DNA of 37,300 nucleotides from contig JACZRO010000007.1 in NCBI GenBank assembly GCA_022574675.1, positions 1 to 37,300 on the forward strand, read 5' to 3'. Under the pieces are notes generated by a model, which made no database searches, was not told the origin of the DNA, and saw only the letters and a list, made by a program, of their open reading frames with translations. The position numbers and the translations under genes are program-made. The DNA is from Chloroflexota bacterium (GTDB lineage Bacteria; Chloroflexota; Dehalococcoidia; Lucifugimonadales; Lucifugimonadaceae). This document shows, piece after piece, positions 7,772 to 20,234 of this stretch (position 1 is its first letter; each line of letters opens with the position of its first letter).

Positions 7772-10700
7772 ATGCAACCATCCGTTCCCAGCGTTCCCCT
7801 GAACAGATTGGGGACCGTCGCGTCTTCGCCCGCGGATAGCCCGCATCCTGAAACGTCCGCTCGCGCGACAGCCTTGCTCCTGGGCCTCATCGTTCTCCTT
7901 GCCCTCGGGTTGCGGCTATACGGAATCGACTGGGACGACGGGGGGCTCTTCCACCCCGACGAGCGGGCCATTCTGATGCAGACGCAGCAGATCGAGTTCC
8001 CCTCGCCGGGCGAATTCGGCGACCTGCTGTCGGCCGACAAGAGTCCGCTCAACCCGGGTTGGTTCAACTACGGGAGCTTGCCCCTTTACACGCTGCGCAC
8101 CTTGCAAGCAGTGGCGTCGCCATTCACTGACTGGGACTTGTTCGACCTGCGGATTCCCGGCCGGGCCATCTCCGCGCTGGCCGATACCGTCACCGTGCTC
8201 CTTGTATTCGCCTTCGGGGCGCGCTGGTACGGCCGCAGGGTAGGGCTGCTCGCCTCCGCGCTCGCCGCGCTGGCCGTCATTCACATCCAGCTCAGCCACT
8301 TCTTTGCCGTCGACACGATTCTCGCAATGTTCATCATGGCGACGATCCTGGTACTGGTCCGCGTTGCGCACGCGGGCCGTAAAAGAGATGCCGTGCTGGC
8401 CGGTGTTTTGTTCGGGCTGGCCGTAGCGACCAAAGCGTCCGCCGCCCCGCTCGTGCTGCCGATCGTTATCGCACACCTGATTTCGGCCTTCTCCGCGCCG
8501 GGCGACAGGTTCTCTTTCGCGCCGTTCAACCGGACGAGATTGCGTCTATTCGTCGTCGGCGGGCTGACCACCGCGGCGGCCGCCCTCGCCGCGATGGCGA
8601 TCGCGCAGCCGTACATGTTCATCGATTTCGGCCAGTTCTGGACCGATGTGACGCGCGAGAGCCAGATGGTGCGTCGCGTCCTCGACTATCCGTTCACACG
8701 CCAGTACATCGACACACCCCGCTACCTGTATCAAGGATGGCAGCTCGGGATGTGGGGCCTGGGGCCGGCGCTTGGCCTCACCGTCTGGGGCGGACTGGGC
8801 GCAGGGTTAGTCGTGGCCTGGCGCTCCCGTCGAAAAGTGGACCTGGTGGTCCTTGCGTGGATAGTCCCGTACCTGGCGATCATCGGCTGGTTCGACGTCA
8901 AATTCATGCGCTACATGCTTCCTGTCACGCCTCTCCTGATGATTTACGGCGGGAGAGCGGCATGGGGGATCATCGACGCCGTCCGCAGGATTCCCCGGTT
9001 GCGTCAGGCCGCGGCGCCGCTGGTTGTGGGAGTTCTCATAGCGTTCACCGCGCACTACGCGTTCGCGTTCGAGTCGATCTACGCGAAACCGCACCCGGCG
9101 CAGGAGGCGTCTGACTGGATCGCGGCGAACGCCGTTCCGGGTTCCACCATCCTCAAGGAACACTGGGACGAAGGGCTGCCGGACCTGTACCGGTACGACG
9201 TACGAGAGCTTCCACTTTACGACCGCGACGACCGGGCCAAGTTGAAGGATGTCGCCGGGTCGCTTGCAGACGCCGACTACCTTGTCGTGTTCAGCAATCG
9301 GCTCTACGGGACGATCCCGCGTCTCGAGGACCGGTACCCGATCACCTCCGTGTACTACGAGCAGTTGTTCTCGGGCGAACTCGGCTACGAGTTGGCGTTC
9401 ACCACCGACCGGCGCGCTTCTTTCCTGGGCATCGGATATGACGCGGACCGGCTTGCAAGGGTCGATCTTCCTGCGCCGGAGGGTTTCACGGCCCCCGGTG
9501 GGCTGAACGTGTCGTTCGGCTGGGCCGACGAGAGTTTCACCGTCTACGACCAGACGCGTCCGATGGTGTTTAAAAACGCCGGCCGACTGTCCCGGGACGA
9601 TATCGAGAACATCATTCTGCGGCAGGTGCAGCCCGTCGAGCGGACGGTCGGGCTGCTGCTTACCGATGACGAGCGCGCCATCCAGGTGGCTAACGGCACA
9701 TTCAGCGACATCGTCAACCTGGGGCCGGACGCGGCAGGATGGTCGTGGATGGTATGGCTGTTGGCGATACAGGGTTTCGGCCTGATGGCGTTCCCGATCG
9801 GTTACGTCCTGTTCCGCCCCTTCCCGAACCGCGGCTACCTGCTGCACAAGCCGCTCGGGCTTCTGCTGGTGGCGTTTGCGGCGTGGTTCATGGCCAGCGT
9901 CGGCATCGCTGATTTCAGCCGCGGCTCTGTCGTGCTCGCGATCGTCATTTGGACGTTCGTGGCGGCAGGGATCGGGTGGCCGCGTCGCTCCGAAATCGCG
10001 GGCTTTTTGCGCGCTCGCTGGCGCATGATTTTCGCCATGGAGGCGCTGTTTCTCGCAGCGTTCCTGGTGTTCCTGTTGATACGGGTCGCCAACCCTGACC
10101 TGTGGCACCCGTTTCGCGGCGGCGAGAAGCCGATGGACTTCGCCTATCTGAACGCCGTCGTCCGATCTACGGTGATGCCGCCCTACGATCCCTGGTTTGC
10201 CGGCGGATACCTGAACTACTACTACTTCGGCCAGTTCATCGTGGCGACCATGATCCGGCTGACCGGGATCGTCCCTTCCGTCGCATACAACCTGGCGGTT
10301 CCGATGTTTTTCGCGATGACGGCGGGCGGCGCCTTCACCCTGGTTCACGGGCTTGTGGAGCGCGCGCAACGACGCCCGGGGATAGTCCGAACAGGGGCGA
10401 TATCGGCCGTGGCCGCCGGGCTGATCGGAGCGCTGTTCGTCACCGTGATCGGCAACCTGGACGGACTCTTCCAGGTGGTGTCCGGGGCCAATCGCGTACT
10501 GATCGATGGCCAGCCTTTTGGAGAGTTCGACTTCTGGCGTAGCTCCCGCATGTTCGCTTCGGACTCCGGCGGGAACGAGATCACCGAGTTCCCGTTCTTC
10601 TCGTTCCTTTTCGCCGATCTTCACGCCCACATGATCGCCATCCCCTTCATGTTGCTCACCCTGGGGCTGGGCATCGCCGCGTTCCTGCGTGCGACGTCTT

Positions 10701-12103
10701 CGCCAAGGGGCACGCCCGCGGTCACCATCGCGGGACTGGCCGTGCTCGGCCTGAGCGTCGGCGCGCTCAGGATCATCAACGCATGGGACTTCCCGACAGC
10801 CCTCGGGTTGGCTGCGACTGCCGTCATCGCCGGCGAGTTGTTGTCACGTCGCGGCAACCTGCGAGCGCGGCTGGCCCGCGGCGCGGCAAAGGCGCTCTTT
10901 ATCGCAGTGTTGAGCTACCTGCTGTTCCTGCCGTTCAGCCAGCGATATGAAATCGACGCCGGCCTTGATCGCAACGAGGTGTTGAGCCCCCTCTGGCGAT
11001 ACATGACGATCTACTCGATATTCCTGCTCGGCATCGCCGCGTACCTGGCGATCGAGATTCGGCGGGTCGTCCGATCCGGTGAGGCGTCCAGCCTGGCGCC
11101 GCGGTGGCTGCGGAACGCTCCGGTGGTGGTCGGGCTGGCGATAGCCGTGTTCACGGCGCTGCTGACCACGGTCGTCGCAACCGGACAGGCGACCCTGGCG
11201 TTCACGCTGATCGGTGCAGGGCTGTTAATGCTGATGTGGTTGTTCGCCTTGCGGCGTCGCGCCGCTGACCGCATGGAGATCGGAATAGTCACGGCGATCG
11301 CCGTCGTGGCCCTGGGCCTGGGCGCGTTCCCGGAAATTTTCACCGTTCAGGATGATATCGGCCGGCAGAACACGGTGTTCAAGTTCTACCTGCAGGCCTG
11401 GGTACTGTTCGGGGTCGCAAGTGCGTACCTGCTCTGGCGGCTCTGGGCGATGAGCGCCCCGGCGTTCTCGACCGGAGGCTGGCTCACGTGGCCGCGCGCC
11501 AGGGCGGGGGGAGTGGGCGCCTTCGCTCTGATGCTGGCGGCCGTTCTGATCTATCCGGTCATGGCTACGCCGGTCCGGGTGGGCGACCGGTTCAACACCG
11601 TGAATAAGGGTCTCGACGGCACGGAGTTCATGAACGATGCGGTGTACTTCGATCGCAACGGGCCGCTCACACTCAAACACGACCTCAAGGCCATCCGATG
11701 GATGCAGGAGACGATAGAGGGATCGCCGACGATCGTGGAAGGGTTGTCCGAGTTGTACAGGTGGGGCAATCGCATTTCCATCTACACCGGGTTGCCGGCG
11801 GTGATTGGCTGGGACTGGCACCAGCGCCAGCAACGGCCGGAGTACGCGGACGTGGTCACACAACGCCGGTTCGATGTGGACAACTTCTACGCCACGCGCG
11901 ACATGTCGCAGGCCGTTGAGATGTTGCAAAAGTATGATGTGAAGTACGTGTATGTCGGCGAGCTGGAACGCACGCACTACCCGGCCCCCGGGATCGTCAA
12001 GTTTGACGACATGGCGGCCTACGGTCTGACGCCCGTGTATCGTGACGGCCCGGTGGTCATATACGAGTTCCGGGACCCGGGCGAGCCTGTTGTGAGCAGA
12101 TAG
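7772..12103 (+). CDS. Giant PMT-like glycosyltransferase fused to a YYY (DUF2298) membrane domain
   Basis: This 1443-residue polytopic membrane protein has two halves. The first (about residues 30-590) resembles dolichyl-phosphate-mannose/ArnT-type GT39 enzymes. A first transmembrane helix is followed by an outside loop with IDWDDGGLFHPDERAIL, holding the acidic residues expected to bind metal or the lipid-phosphate sugar donor. Many hydrophobic helices follow, then a soluble segment (about 430-610). The second half (from about residue 640) has another run of membrane helices and the GGYLNYYYFGQFIVATMIR motif near residue 818, typical of the Chloroflexi/archaeal YYY family, and a C-terminal soluble part with EGLSELYRWGNRISIYTGLP. 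Both halves probably act at the cell envelope in protein or lipid glycosylation. ATG 7772 lacks a strong ribosome-binding site, so the exact start is uncertain. Confidence 0.85.
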   Translation: MQPSVPSVPLNRLGTVASSPADSPHPETSARATALLLGLIVLLALGLRLYGIDWDDGGLFHPDERAILMQTQQIEFPSPGEFGDLLSADKSPLNPGWFNYGSLPLYTLRTLQAVASPFTDWDLFDLRIPGRAISALADTVTVLLVFAFGARWYGRRVGLLASALAALAVIHIQLSHFFAVDTILAMFIMATILVLVRVAHAGRKRDAVLAGVLFGLAVATKASAAPLVLPIVIAHLISAFSAPGDRFSFAPFNRTRLRLFVVGGLTTAAAALAAMAIAQPYMFIDFGQFWTDVTRESQMVRRVLDYPFTRQYIDTPRYLYQGWQLGMWGLGPALGLTVWGGLGAGLVVAWRSRRKVDLVVLAWIVPYLAIIGWFDVKFMRYMLPVTPLLMIYGGRAAWGIIDAVRRIPRLRQAAAPLVVGVLIAFTAHYAFAFESIYAKPHPAQEASDWIAANAVPGSTILKEHWDEGLPDLYRYDVRELPLYDRDDRAKLKDVAGSLADADYLVVFSNRLYGTIPRLEDRYPITSVYYEQLFSGELGYELAFTTDRRASFLGIGYDADRLARVDLPAPEGFTAPGGLNVSFGWADESFTVYDQTRPMVFKNAGRLSRDDIENIILRQVQPVERTVGLLLTDDERAIQVANGTFSDIVNLGPDAAGWSWMVWLLAIQGFGLMAFPIGYVLFRPFPNRGYLLHKPLGLLLVAFAAWFMASVGIADFSRGSVVLAIVIWTFVAAGIGWPRRSEIAGFLRARWRMIFAMEALFLAAFLVFLLIRVANPDLWHPFRGGEKPMDFAYLNAVVRSTVMPPYDPWFAGGYLNYYYFGQFIVATMIRLTGIVPSVAYNLAVPMFFAMTAGGAFTLVHGLVERAQRRPGIVRTGAISAVAAGLIGALFVTVIGNLDGLFQVVSGANRVLIDGQPFGEFDFWRSSRMFASDSGGNEITEFPFFSFLFADLHAHMIAIPFMLLTLGLGIAAFLRATSSPRGTPAVTIAGLAVLGLSVGALRIINAWDFPTALGLAATAVIAGELLSRRGNLRARLARGAAKALFIAVLSYLLFLPFSQRYEIDAGLDRNEVLSPLWRYMTIYSIFLLGIAAYLAIEIRRVVRSGEASSLAPRWLRNAPVVVGLAIAVFTALLTTVVATGQATLAFTLIGAGLLMLMWLFALRRRAADRMEIGIVTAIAVVALGLGAFPEIFTVQDDIGRQNTVFKFYLQAWVLFGVASAYLLWRLWAMSAPAFSTGGWLTWPRARAGGVGAFALMLAAVLIYPVMATPVRVGDRFNTVNKGLDGTEFMNDAVYFDRNGPLTLKHDLKAIRWMQETIEGSPTIVEGLSELYRWGNRISIYTGLPAVIGWDWHQRQQRPEYADVVTQRRFDVDNFYATRDMSQAVEMLQKYDVKYVYVGELERTHYPAPGIVKFDDMAAYGLTPVYRDGPVVIYEFRDPGEPVVSR

Positions 12104-12124
12104 GTTCACAGAGCGTTGAGCCCC

Positions 12125-12805
12125 ATGAACAAAACAATGTTCAATCCGAAGCGGACCGGGTTCCGCGTACTGGTCGGCTCCATCGTGATCAGCGCCGCCC
12201 TGGGCATCTACGCGCTCGTTAACGGGGAGTTTGGCGATACGGAGGGACGGATTCTTCTGACCGCCCTCGCTGTGGCCGCGGCGAGCGTGGCGACCCTCGC
12301 CAGCGGGATCGCTCTTGAGCGCGGACGAATGACCCTTATCCCGTCCGCGGCTATCGCTGTATCGATCGCCGGGTTCGCCCTTTTTATCGTGACGATCTGG
12401 CGCGGGTTCGAGCCCGAAGTCCTGATCAAGGCGGCTGCCAGCGCGGTTATCGTCGGCGTCGCGCTGACGCACTGGTCCGTTGTGTCACTTGCGCGCTTGC
12501 CGGTCCGTTTCCGCTTGATACACGCCGCGGCCTTCCCCCTGAGCGGGTTGATGGCGGCGTTCTTGATTGGCGCGATATGGGAAAGGCTGGATGGGGAAGG
12601 AACGGCGCAGGTGGGAGGAGTGATCGCCATACTCACGATCTCGACCACCATTGTTCTGCCCGTGCTTCAACGTCTCGCCGCAGCCGGCAGGGCGGGAGAT
12701 CACCGGATCAGATTTTGCCCGTACTGCGGCAAGGGTCTGAACAACAGACACGGAACTGTCCGTTGCCGGGCCTGCGACAGCGCGTTCCGGATTCGTCCGG
12801 CCTGA
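12125..12805 (+). CDS. Six-TM membrane protein with C-terminal zinc ribbon
   Basis: I do not recognise the family. The 226-residue product has about six hydrophobic helices between residues 12 and 190 (for example VLVGSIVISAALGIYAL and GGVIAILTISTTIVLPVL). It then has a short cytoplasmic tail with two CxxC pairs, FCPYCGKGL and CRACDSAF, that form a rubredoxin-like zinc ribbon. The gene lies 21 bases after the giant glycosyltransferase and is probably cotranscribed with it. ATG 12125 is chosen; an in-frame TTG three codons upstream is possible. It may be an accessory of the neighbouring envelope enzyme, but nothing in the sequence proves this. Confidence 0.75.
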   Translation: MNKTMFNPKRTGFRVLVGSIVISAALGIYALVNGEFGDTEGRILLTALAVAAASVATLASGIALERGRMTLIPSAAIAVSIAGFALFIVTIWRGFEPEVLIKAAASAVIVGVALTHWSVVSLARLPVRFRLIHAAAFPLSGLMAAFLIGAIWERLDGEGTAQVGGVIAILTISTTIVLPVLQRLAAAGRAGDHRIRFCPYCGKGLNNRHGTVRCRACDSAFRIRPA

Positions 12806-12829
12806 TTCAGGCGCCTTGTTACCCGGAGA

Positions 12830-13459
12830 TCACTCGGGTGTCGGCTCGGGCACGATCAACCCGTAGTCGCCGTCATGTCGGCGGTAAATGACACTGATCC
12901 GGCGGTCGGCGGCGTTCTGGAATACGAAGAAGCTGTGTCCGAGCAGCTCCATGCGGCTCGACGCTTCCTCCACGGTCATGGGCGCCATCTGGTGTGTCTT
13001 GGTCCGCACAAGGCGCCCGTCGCCGAGCTCAGAAACGGTCTCCGCCGTATCGGCGGCGGCGCCCGCGTCCGTCGTTTCGCCCGCGGCCTCCGGGACCGGT
13101 TCGACCGGCGACAACTCTTCGAGCACCGCCGCTTCCCACTCGGTCAGGCTCGCCCGTCGTTTTGACTGCCTGGTTCTGTACCGGCGAATCTGCCGCGCGA
13201 TGACGTCCGAGATGGCGTCGATGGCGACGTAAAGATCCTCGGCGCGTTCCTCCGCCCTGAGCACCGTTCCGCCCTTCAGGGTCGCCGTCACCTCCGCCAC
13301 AAACCGGTCGGAAGCCGCCTGCGTGCCTTCTTTCCGGAGCACGAGCCGCATCGGCACATCATCACGCAGGCGTTTCGCCACCTTTGCGAGACGCTTCTCG
13401 GCGTACTCGGAGACGGCGGGGCTTGTCGGCAGGTTCTTGGAGGTGATGGTCAGTTGCAC
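12830..13459 (-). CDS. hpf: Long-form ribosome hibernation promoting factor
   Basis: This 209-residue protein has the N-terminal S30AE/YfiA domain (MQLTITSKNLPTSPAVSEYAEKR... to about residue 105), which binds the decoding centre of the 30S subunit. A variable acidic Ala/Glu/Thr-rich linker spans about residues 110-150. The C-terminal dimerisation domain reads HQMAPMTVEEASSRMELLGH with FFVFQNAADRRISVIYRRHDGDYGLI. Long HPF dimerises two 70S ribosomes into 100S particles when growth stops. The start is GTG 13459, with GGTGGA five bases upstream. It is convergent with the zinc-ribbon gene, with 24 bases between stops. Confidence 0.95.
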   Translation of the reverse strand: MQLTITSKNLPTSPAVSEYAEKRLAKVAKRLRDDVPMRLVLRKEGTQAASDRFVAEVTATLKGGTVLRAEERAEDLYVAIDAISDVIARQIRRYRTRQSKRRASLTEWEAAVLEELSPVEPVPEAAGETTDAGAAADTAETVSELGDGRLVRTKTHQMAPMTVEEASSRMELLGHSFFVFQNAADRRISVIYRRHDGDYGLIVPEPTPE

Positions 13460-13575
13460 TAAAGTCCACCCTCGAGGCCGGGATTTATCTGATTAACCAC
13501 AGGCGGGCGGGGCTGCGACCGTCCTGGCGATGAATCCATTTTACGGTCCGACGGACCTGGATGTGGGGCGCAAAT

Positions 13576-14283
13576 ATGAGGATCCGTGACATGGTGCGGC
13601 GCGTGGCGTCCACGGCGACGGACGCGCTGTTCCCTGCAAGGTGCGTGCACTGCGGCCGGGACGGCGAACTCATATGCGACAGGTGCCTGGCCGGCGCAAC
13701 ACGCATCGATCGCGAGGCGTCCTGCCGCATGTGCGCTCTGCCGACCGACGGCGTGACGCTATGCGGCCGCTGCTCGACCAACCCGGCCCCGGCCTCTTCA
13801 CTGATCGCCGTTTTCGCTTTCGATGGCGCAATCCGATCCGCAATTCACGCCCTGAAGTACGACGGCCTGCGATCTATCGCGCCGGCGTTGAGCGAGGAGA
13901 TGGCGGCCCGCTGGGGTGATCGCCGCAAGGTCCCGGACGCGACCGTCCCGGTCCCCCTGCACCGGTCGCGTCTCAGAGCACGTGGATACAACCAGGCCGA
14001 GCTCCTGGCACGCAACGTAGCGGCACACACAGGTGCGCCGTTGCGGACCGATCTGCTGCGCCGCGTGGTCGACTCGCCGTCCCAGGCCAGCGCGGTGGGC
14101 GAAACTGAGCGCGCAGCGCGAGTACGTGACGCCTTTAAGGCTGGCGCAGCCGTCGATGGCCTGCACATCCTGTTGATCGACGATGTCGCAACCACCGGCA
14201 GCACGATCAACAGCGCTGCGCAAACGCTCCTGGAGGCCGGGGCGTGGGGCGTGTCCGCCCTCGTACTGGCACGCGAGCTGTAA
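13576..14283 (+). CDS. ComF family phosphoribosyltransferase-like protein
   Basis: This 235-residue protein starts with a four-cysteine zinc finger (CVHCGRDGELICDRC), has a second set (CRMCALPTDGVTLCGRC), and then a type I phosphoribosyltransferase domain. The PRPP loop is ILLIDDVATTGSTINSA near the C-terminus, preceded by the characteristic VPVPLHRSRLRARGYNQAELLA. In naturally competent bacteria ComF acts in DNA uptake or single-strand processing, but the family is widespread and its enzymatic activity is not settled. ATG 13576 is used because GGGG lies eight bases upstream; an ATG five codons earlier is also in frame. It is divergent from hpf and 48 bases upstream of the HAD gene, so the two may be cotranscribed. 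Confidence 0.92.
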   Translation: MRIRDMVRRVASTATDALFPARCVHCGRDGELICDRCLAGATRIDREASCRMCALPTDGVTLCGRCSTNPAPASSLIAVFAFDGAIRSAIHALKYDGLRSIAPALSEEMAARWGDRRKVPDATVPVPLHRSRLRARGYNQAELLARNVAAHTGAPLRTDLLRRVVDSPSQASAVGETERAARVRDAFKAGAAVDGLHILLIDDVATTGSTINSAAQTLLEAGAWGVSALVLAREL

Positions 14284-14331
14284 GCCGGCCGGCCGGGCTT
14301 CCGGGAGTTGCCGCGTTGTACGATTCAGCAT

Positions 14332-15063
14332 GTGACCACACGGATTCGCGCTGTCTTTTTCGACCTGTATGACACCCTGGTCGGCTTCGATCCGCCGCGC
14401 GAGGTTGTCCAGGGACGCGCCCTCGGTTCTTTCGGGCTTGAGGCGGATAAAGCGGGGATCGATGCCGGCTACGCGCTGGCCGACGCGTTGATGGCGGAAC
14501 AGACGGCGCAGGCGCCCCTGAGCGCCCTGTCTCCCGCAGCGCAGGCGGACTTCTTCGCCCGGTACGAGCAGCTCATCCTGCGCGGCGCAGGACATGACGT
14601 GGACCTTCAGACGGCGGCCGAGGTCTGGCGGTCCGTGCGCAAACAGAAGTACGGGTTCGCTCTTTACGACGACGTTGCGCCGGCGCTGGACGCTCTCAGG
14701 TCCGGCGGGTACGTAGTTGGCGTGATAACGAACATGAGCCGCCCCGGCGCCGACGTGGCCGAGAGCATGGGGTTCAGCGACCGCGTGGACTTCACGTTGA
14801 GCTCCATGGACGTGGGCGCCAGCAAGCCGGACCCGAAGATGTTCAGGGCGGCTCTATCCCGCGCCGGCGTCAGCGCGAACGAGGCGGCGCACGTAGGCGA
14901 TCAGATCGAGACCGACATCGAAGGCGCAAAGGCCGTCGGGATCAGCCCGGTGCTGATAGATCGCCACGCGGCGTCGACCGGCTACAAGGACTGCCCGCGT
15001 ATCACGAGCCTTGCCGAGTTGCCCCCGGTTCTTGAGTCATTGGGAGAGTCGTTCCAGGCCTGA
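14332..15063 (+). CDS. HAD superfamily hydrolase
   Basis: This 243-residue protein shows the four HAD motifs: FFDLYDTLVGF near the start (the first Asp is the nucleophile, and the usual acid is in YDT), VGVITNMS (motif II), ASKPDPKMF (motif III Lys) and HVGDQIETDIEGAKAVG (motif IV acidic pair). The helical cap between about residues 16 and 90 places it in subfamily I. Substrates are typically small phosphomonoesters such as sugar phosphates or nucleotides, and they cannot be predicted here. GTG 14332 is preferred; the frame is open to a TTG at 14308, which has no usable ribosome-binding site spacing. Confidence 0.9.
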   Translation: MTTRIRAVFFDLYDTLVGFDPPREVVQGRALGSFGLEADKAGIDAGYALADALMAEQTAQAPLSALSPAAQADFFARYEQLILRGAGHDVDLQTAAEVWRSVRKQKYGFALYDDVAPALDALRSGGYVVGVITNMSRPGADVAESMGFSDRVDFTLSSMDVGASKPDPKMFRAALSRAGVSANEAAHVGDQIETDIEGAKAVGISPVLIDRHAASTGYKDCPRITSLAELPPVLESLGESFQA

Positions 15064-15107
15064 GTAACTATCTCAAAGACTGTCGACGAGTGCGATTCTC
15101 CGATGGG

Positions 15108-15154
15108 GCCTCTCCCTCGCCCTTCCAGAGGCTGATGGCGGGCTCCTGGCCCGC
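15108..15154. terminator. Two hairpins between convergent HAD and mfd genes
   Basis: GCCTCT (15108-15113) pairs with AGAGGC (15127-15132), and GCGGGC (15138-15143) pairs with GCCCGC (15149-15154) around a 5-base loop. Both lie in the 133-base space between convergent stops. Neither has a U-run, so termination is plausible but not shown. Confidence 0.3.
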
Positions 15155-15196
15155 GCCCAGAGGTCGCCCGGACGGGGGAAAAGACGTTGATTGTTG

Positions 15197-18733
<3,537 letters not shown>

Positions 18734-18853
18734 CCAGTCCGTTCTACTGGCTTGCTGGCACGCCGAAAAAACCAGCATCGTGGCTGGCCCGGCTGTCTGA
18801 ATCATAACAACACCGTGGCGCACACCGCTATCCCGGTGCGGCGCTGCAAACGG

Positions 18854-18881
18854 TTATTCCCGGTAGAAGGGCCGGTATAAT
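18854..18881 (+). promoter_or_regulatory. Promoter of the proBA operon
   Basis: A perfect -10 hexamer TATAAT (18876-18881) lies 16 bases after TTATTC (18854-18859), a weak -35. The start site would be near 18888, about 72 bases before proB. The -10 is flanked by CCGG repeats (CCGG-N11-CCGG), which may be incidental. Confidence 0.5.
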
Positions 18882-18959
18882 TCAAACCGGTTCAAAAACT
18901 TACCCGGGCAACCGCGTCTCGGCTTCACGGCCCACCAACCCTCGCTGAACGGCCCCCTC

Positions 18960-20234
18960 ATGAGTGCACAAGGCAGCAAGTCCGCGCGTGTCCGGGACCG
19001 GCGCAACCGGCTCGTCGTCAAGCTGGGCACCAATCTGCTCACCAATGGCGGCGAGACGCTCGACATCGAGCTCATGTCCAGCCTCGTGGCGCAGATCGCA
19101 GCGTTGATGGAGGCCGGCCACGAGGTGCTGCTGGTAACTTCGGGCGCCGTAGCAGGCGGCCGAAGGGTGGTGGCCCGGCGGCCCGGGACCGAGCAACCCC
19201 GATCGGGTGACGTGCCCGGGAGACAGGTGCTCGCAGCGCTGGGAATGCCAGAGTTGATGCGCACCTACGACGAGCTGTTCGCACGGCACGGCATCGCCGT
19301 GGCGCAGGCGCTCATCTCACGCCCGGACATCGCCAACCGGCAGCGCTATCTCAATGTCCGCAACACCCTGGAATCCCTCCTGCATATCGGCGCGATCCCG
19401 ATCATAAATGAGAACGACGTCGTAACCGTAGAGGAACTGGAGGGCGACGTGTTCGGCGACAACGACCGCCTTTCGGCATCGATCGCCAACGCCGTCAACG
19501 CAGACGGCCTGCTCCTGCTGGGTCATGAGGAGGGCCTGTTTACGGCCGACCCGAACGTTGACGCGTCAGCCACCCGGATCGAGGTGGTGGAGCACATCAA
19601 CGACGAGATCGAGGCGATGGCCGGGGACGCCCGCGACGGGCGGGGGCAGGGCGGAATGCGCAGCAAAGTCGAGGCCGCCCGGATGGCCACACGCTTCGGC
19701 GCGTACACGGTGATCGCCTCAGGGCGAACGCCCAATGTGATACGACGTATAGCGGACGGCGAGCTGATCGGAACGCGGTTTGAGCCCACCACCGATCGCG
19801 TCGAAGGCTGGAAGCGATTCCTGCTCACCGGGACCGCGAGCAGCAAGGGCAGTGTCGTAATCGACCCCGGCGCGACAAAGGCGGTCCGCTTCGGGGGCAA
19901 CAGCCTGCTTCCCGCCGGCGTGGTGCGGGTCGACGGTCCGTTTGATCGCGGCGATAACATCTCTGTGTTGGATCCTTCGGGCGCGGTTGTCGCCTGGGGC
20001 ATCGCCAACTACCGGTCGGACGAGATCGAGCGAATCATGGGAGTCCGTTCAGACAGGATCGAATCGATCCTCGGTTACGGGTACGGCCCGGATGTCGTGC
20101 ATCGCAACAACATGGCCCTGGCGGATAACGGCCCCGAACAGAATTCCCCGAATCCTCCGAAATCCAAGGGTTTCAAGAACGTGGCCGACCCTGCGCTGCC
20201 AGAAAAAACGACAGGAAGGGCAACGGGAAGATGA
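18960..20234 (+). CDS. proB: Glutamate 5-kinase
   Basis: ProB phosphorylates glutamate with ATP, the first step of proline synthesis, in a complex with ProA that channels the unstable gamma-glutamyl phosphate. The 424-residue protein has the amino acid kinase fold: LVVKLGTNLLTNGG (ATP phosphate loop), LLVTSGAVAGG, IINENDVVTVEE and DNDRLSASIANAV. GQGGMRSKVEAAR follows, as does a C-terminal PUA domain from about residue 285 (SSKGSVVIDPGATKAVRFGG). The last 40 residues are polar and probably disordered, longer than usual. The stop overlaps the proA start by four bases (ATGA), so the two are translationally coupled. Proline feedback on the kinase domain is usual for the family. Confidence 0.97.
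   Translation: MSAQGSKSARVRDRRNRLVVKLGTNLLTNGGETLDIELMSSLVAQIAALMEAGHEVLLVTSGAVAGGRRVVARRPGTEQPRSGDVPGRQVLAALGMPELMRTYDELFARHGIAVAQALISRPDIANRQRYLNVRNTLESLLHIGAIPIINENDVVTVEELEGDVFGDNDRLSASIANAVNADGLLLLGHEEGLFTADPNVDASATRIEVVEHINDEIEAMAGDARDGRGQGGMRSKVEAARMATRFGAYTVIASGRTPNVIRRIADGELIGTRFEPTTDRVEGWKRFLLTGTASSKGSVVIDPGATKAVRFGGNSLLPAGVVRVDGPFDRGDNISVLDPSGAVVAWGIANYRSDEIERIMGVRSDRIESILGYGYGPDVVHRNNMALADNGPEQNSPNPPKSKGFKNVADPALPEKTTGRATGR

Noticed and set aside
8807-10630. Long minus-strand open frame (607 codons) opposite the giant glycosyltransferase gene
   Set aside because: It is antisense to a gene with clear membrane helices and motifs, is very rich in Arg, His, Gln and Asp, and has no recognisable domain; a typical shadow in GC-rich DNA.
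11225-12472. Minus-strand open frame of 415 codons across the end of the glycosyltransferase gene and the zinc-ribbon gene
   Set aside because: It spans the boundary of two well-supported plus-strand genes and has the same shadow-like composition.
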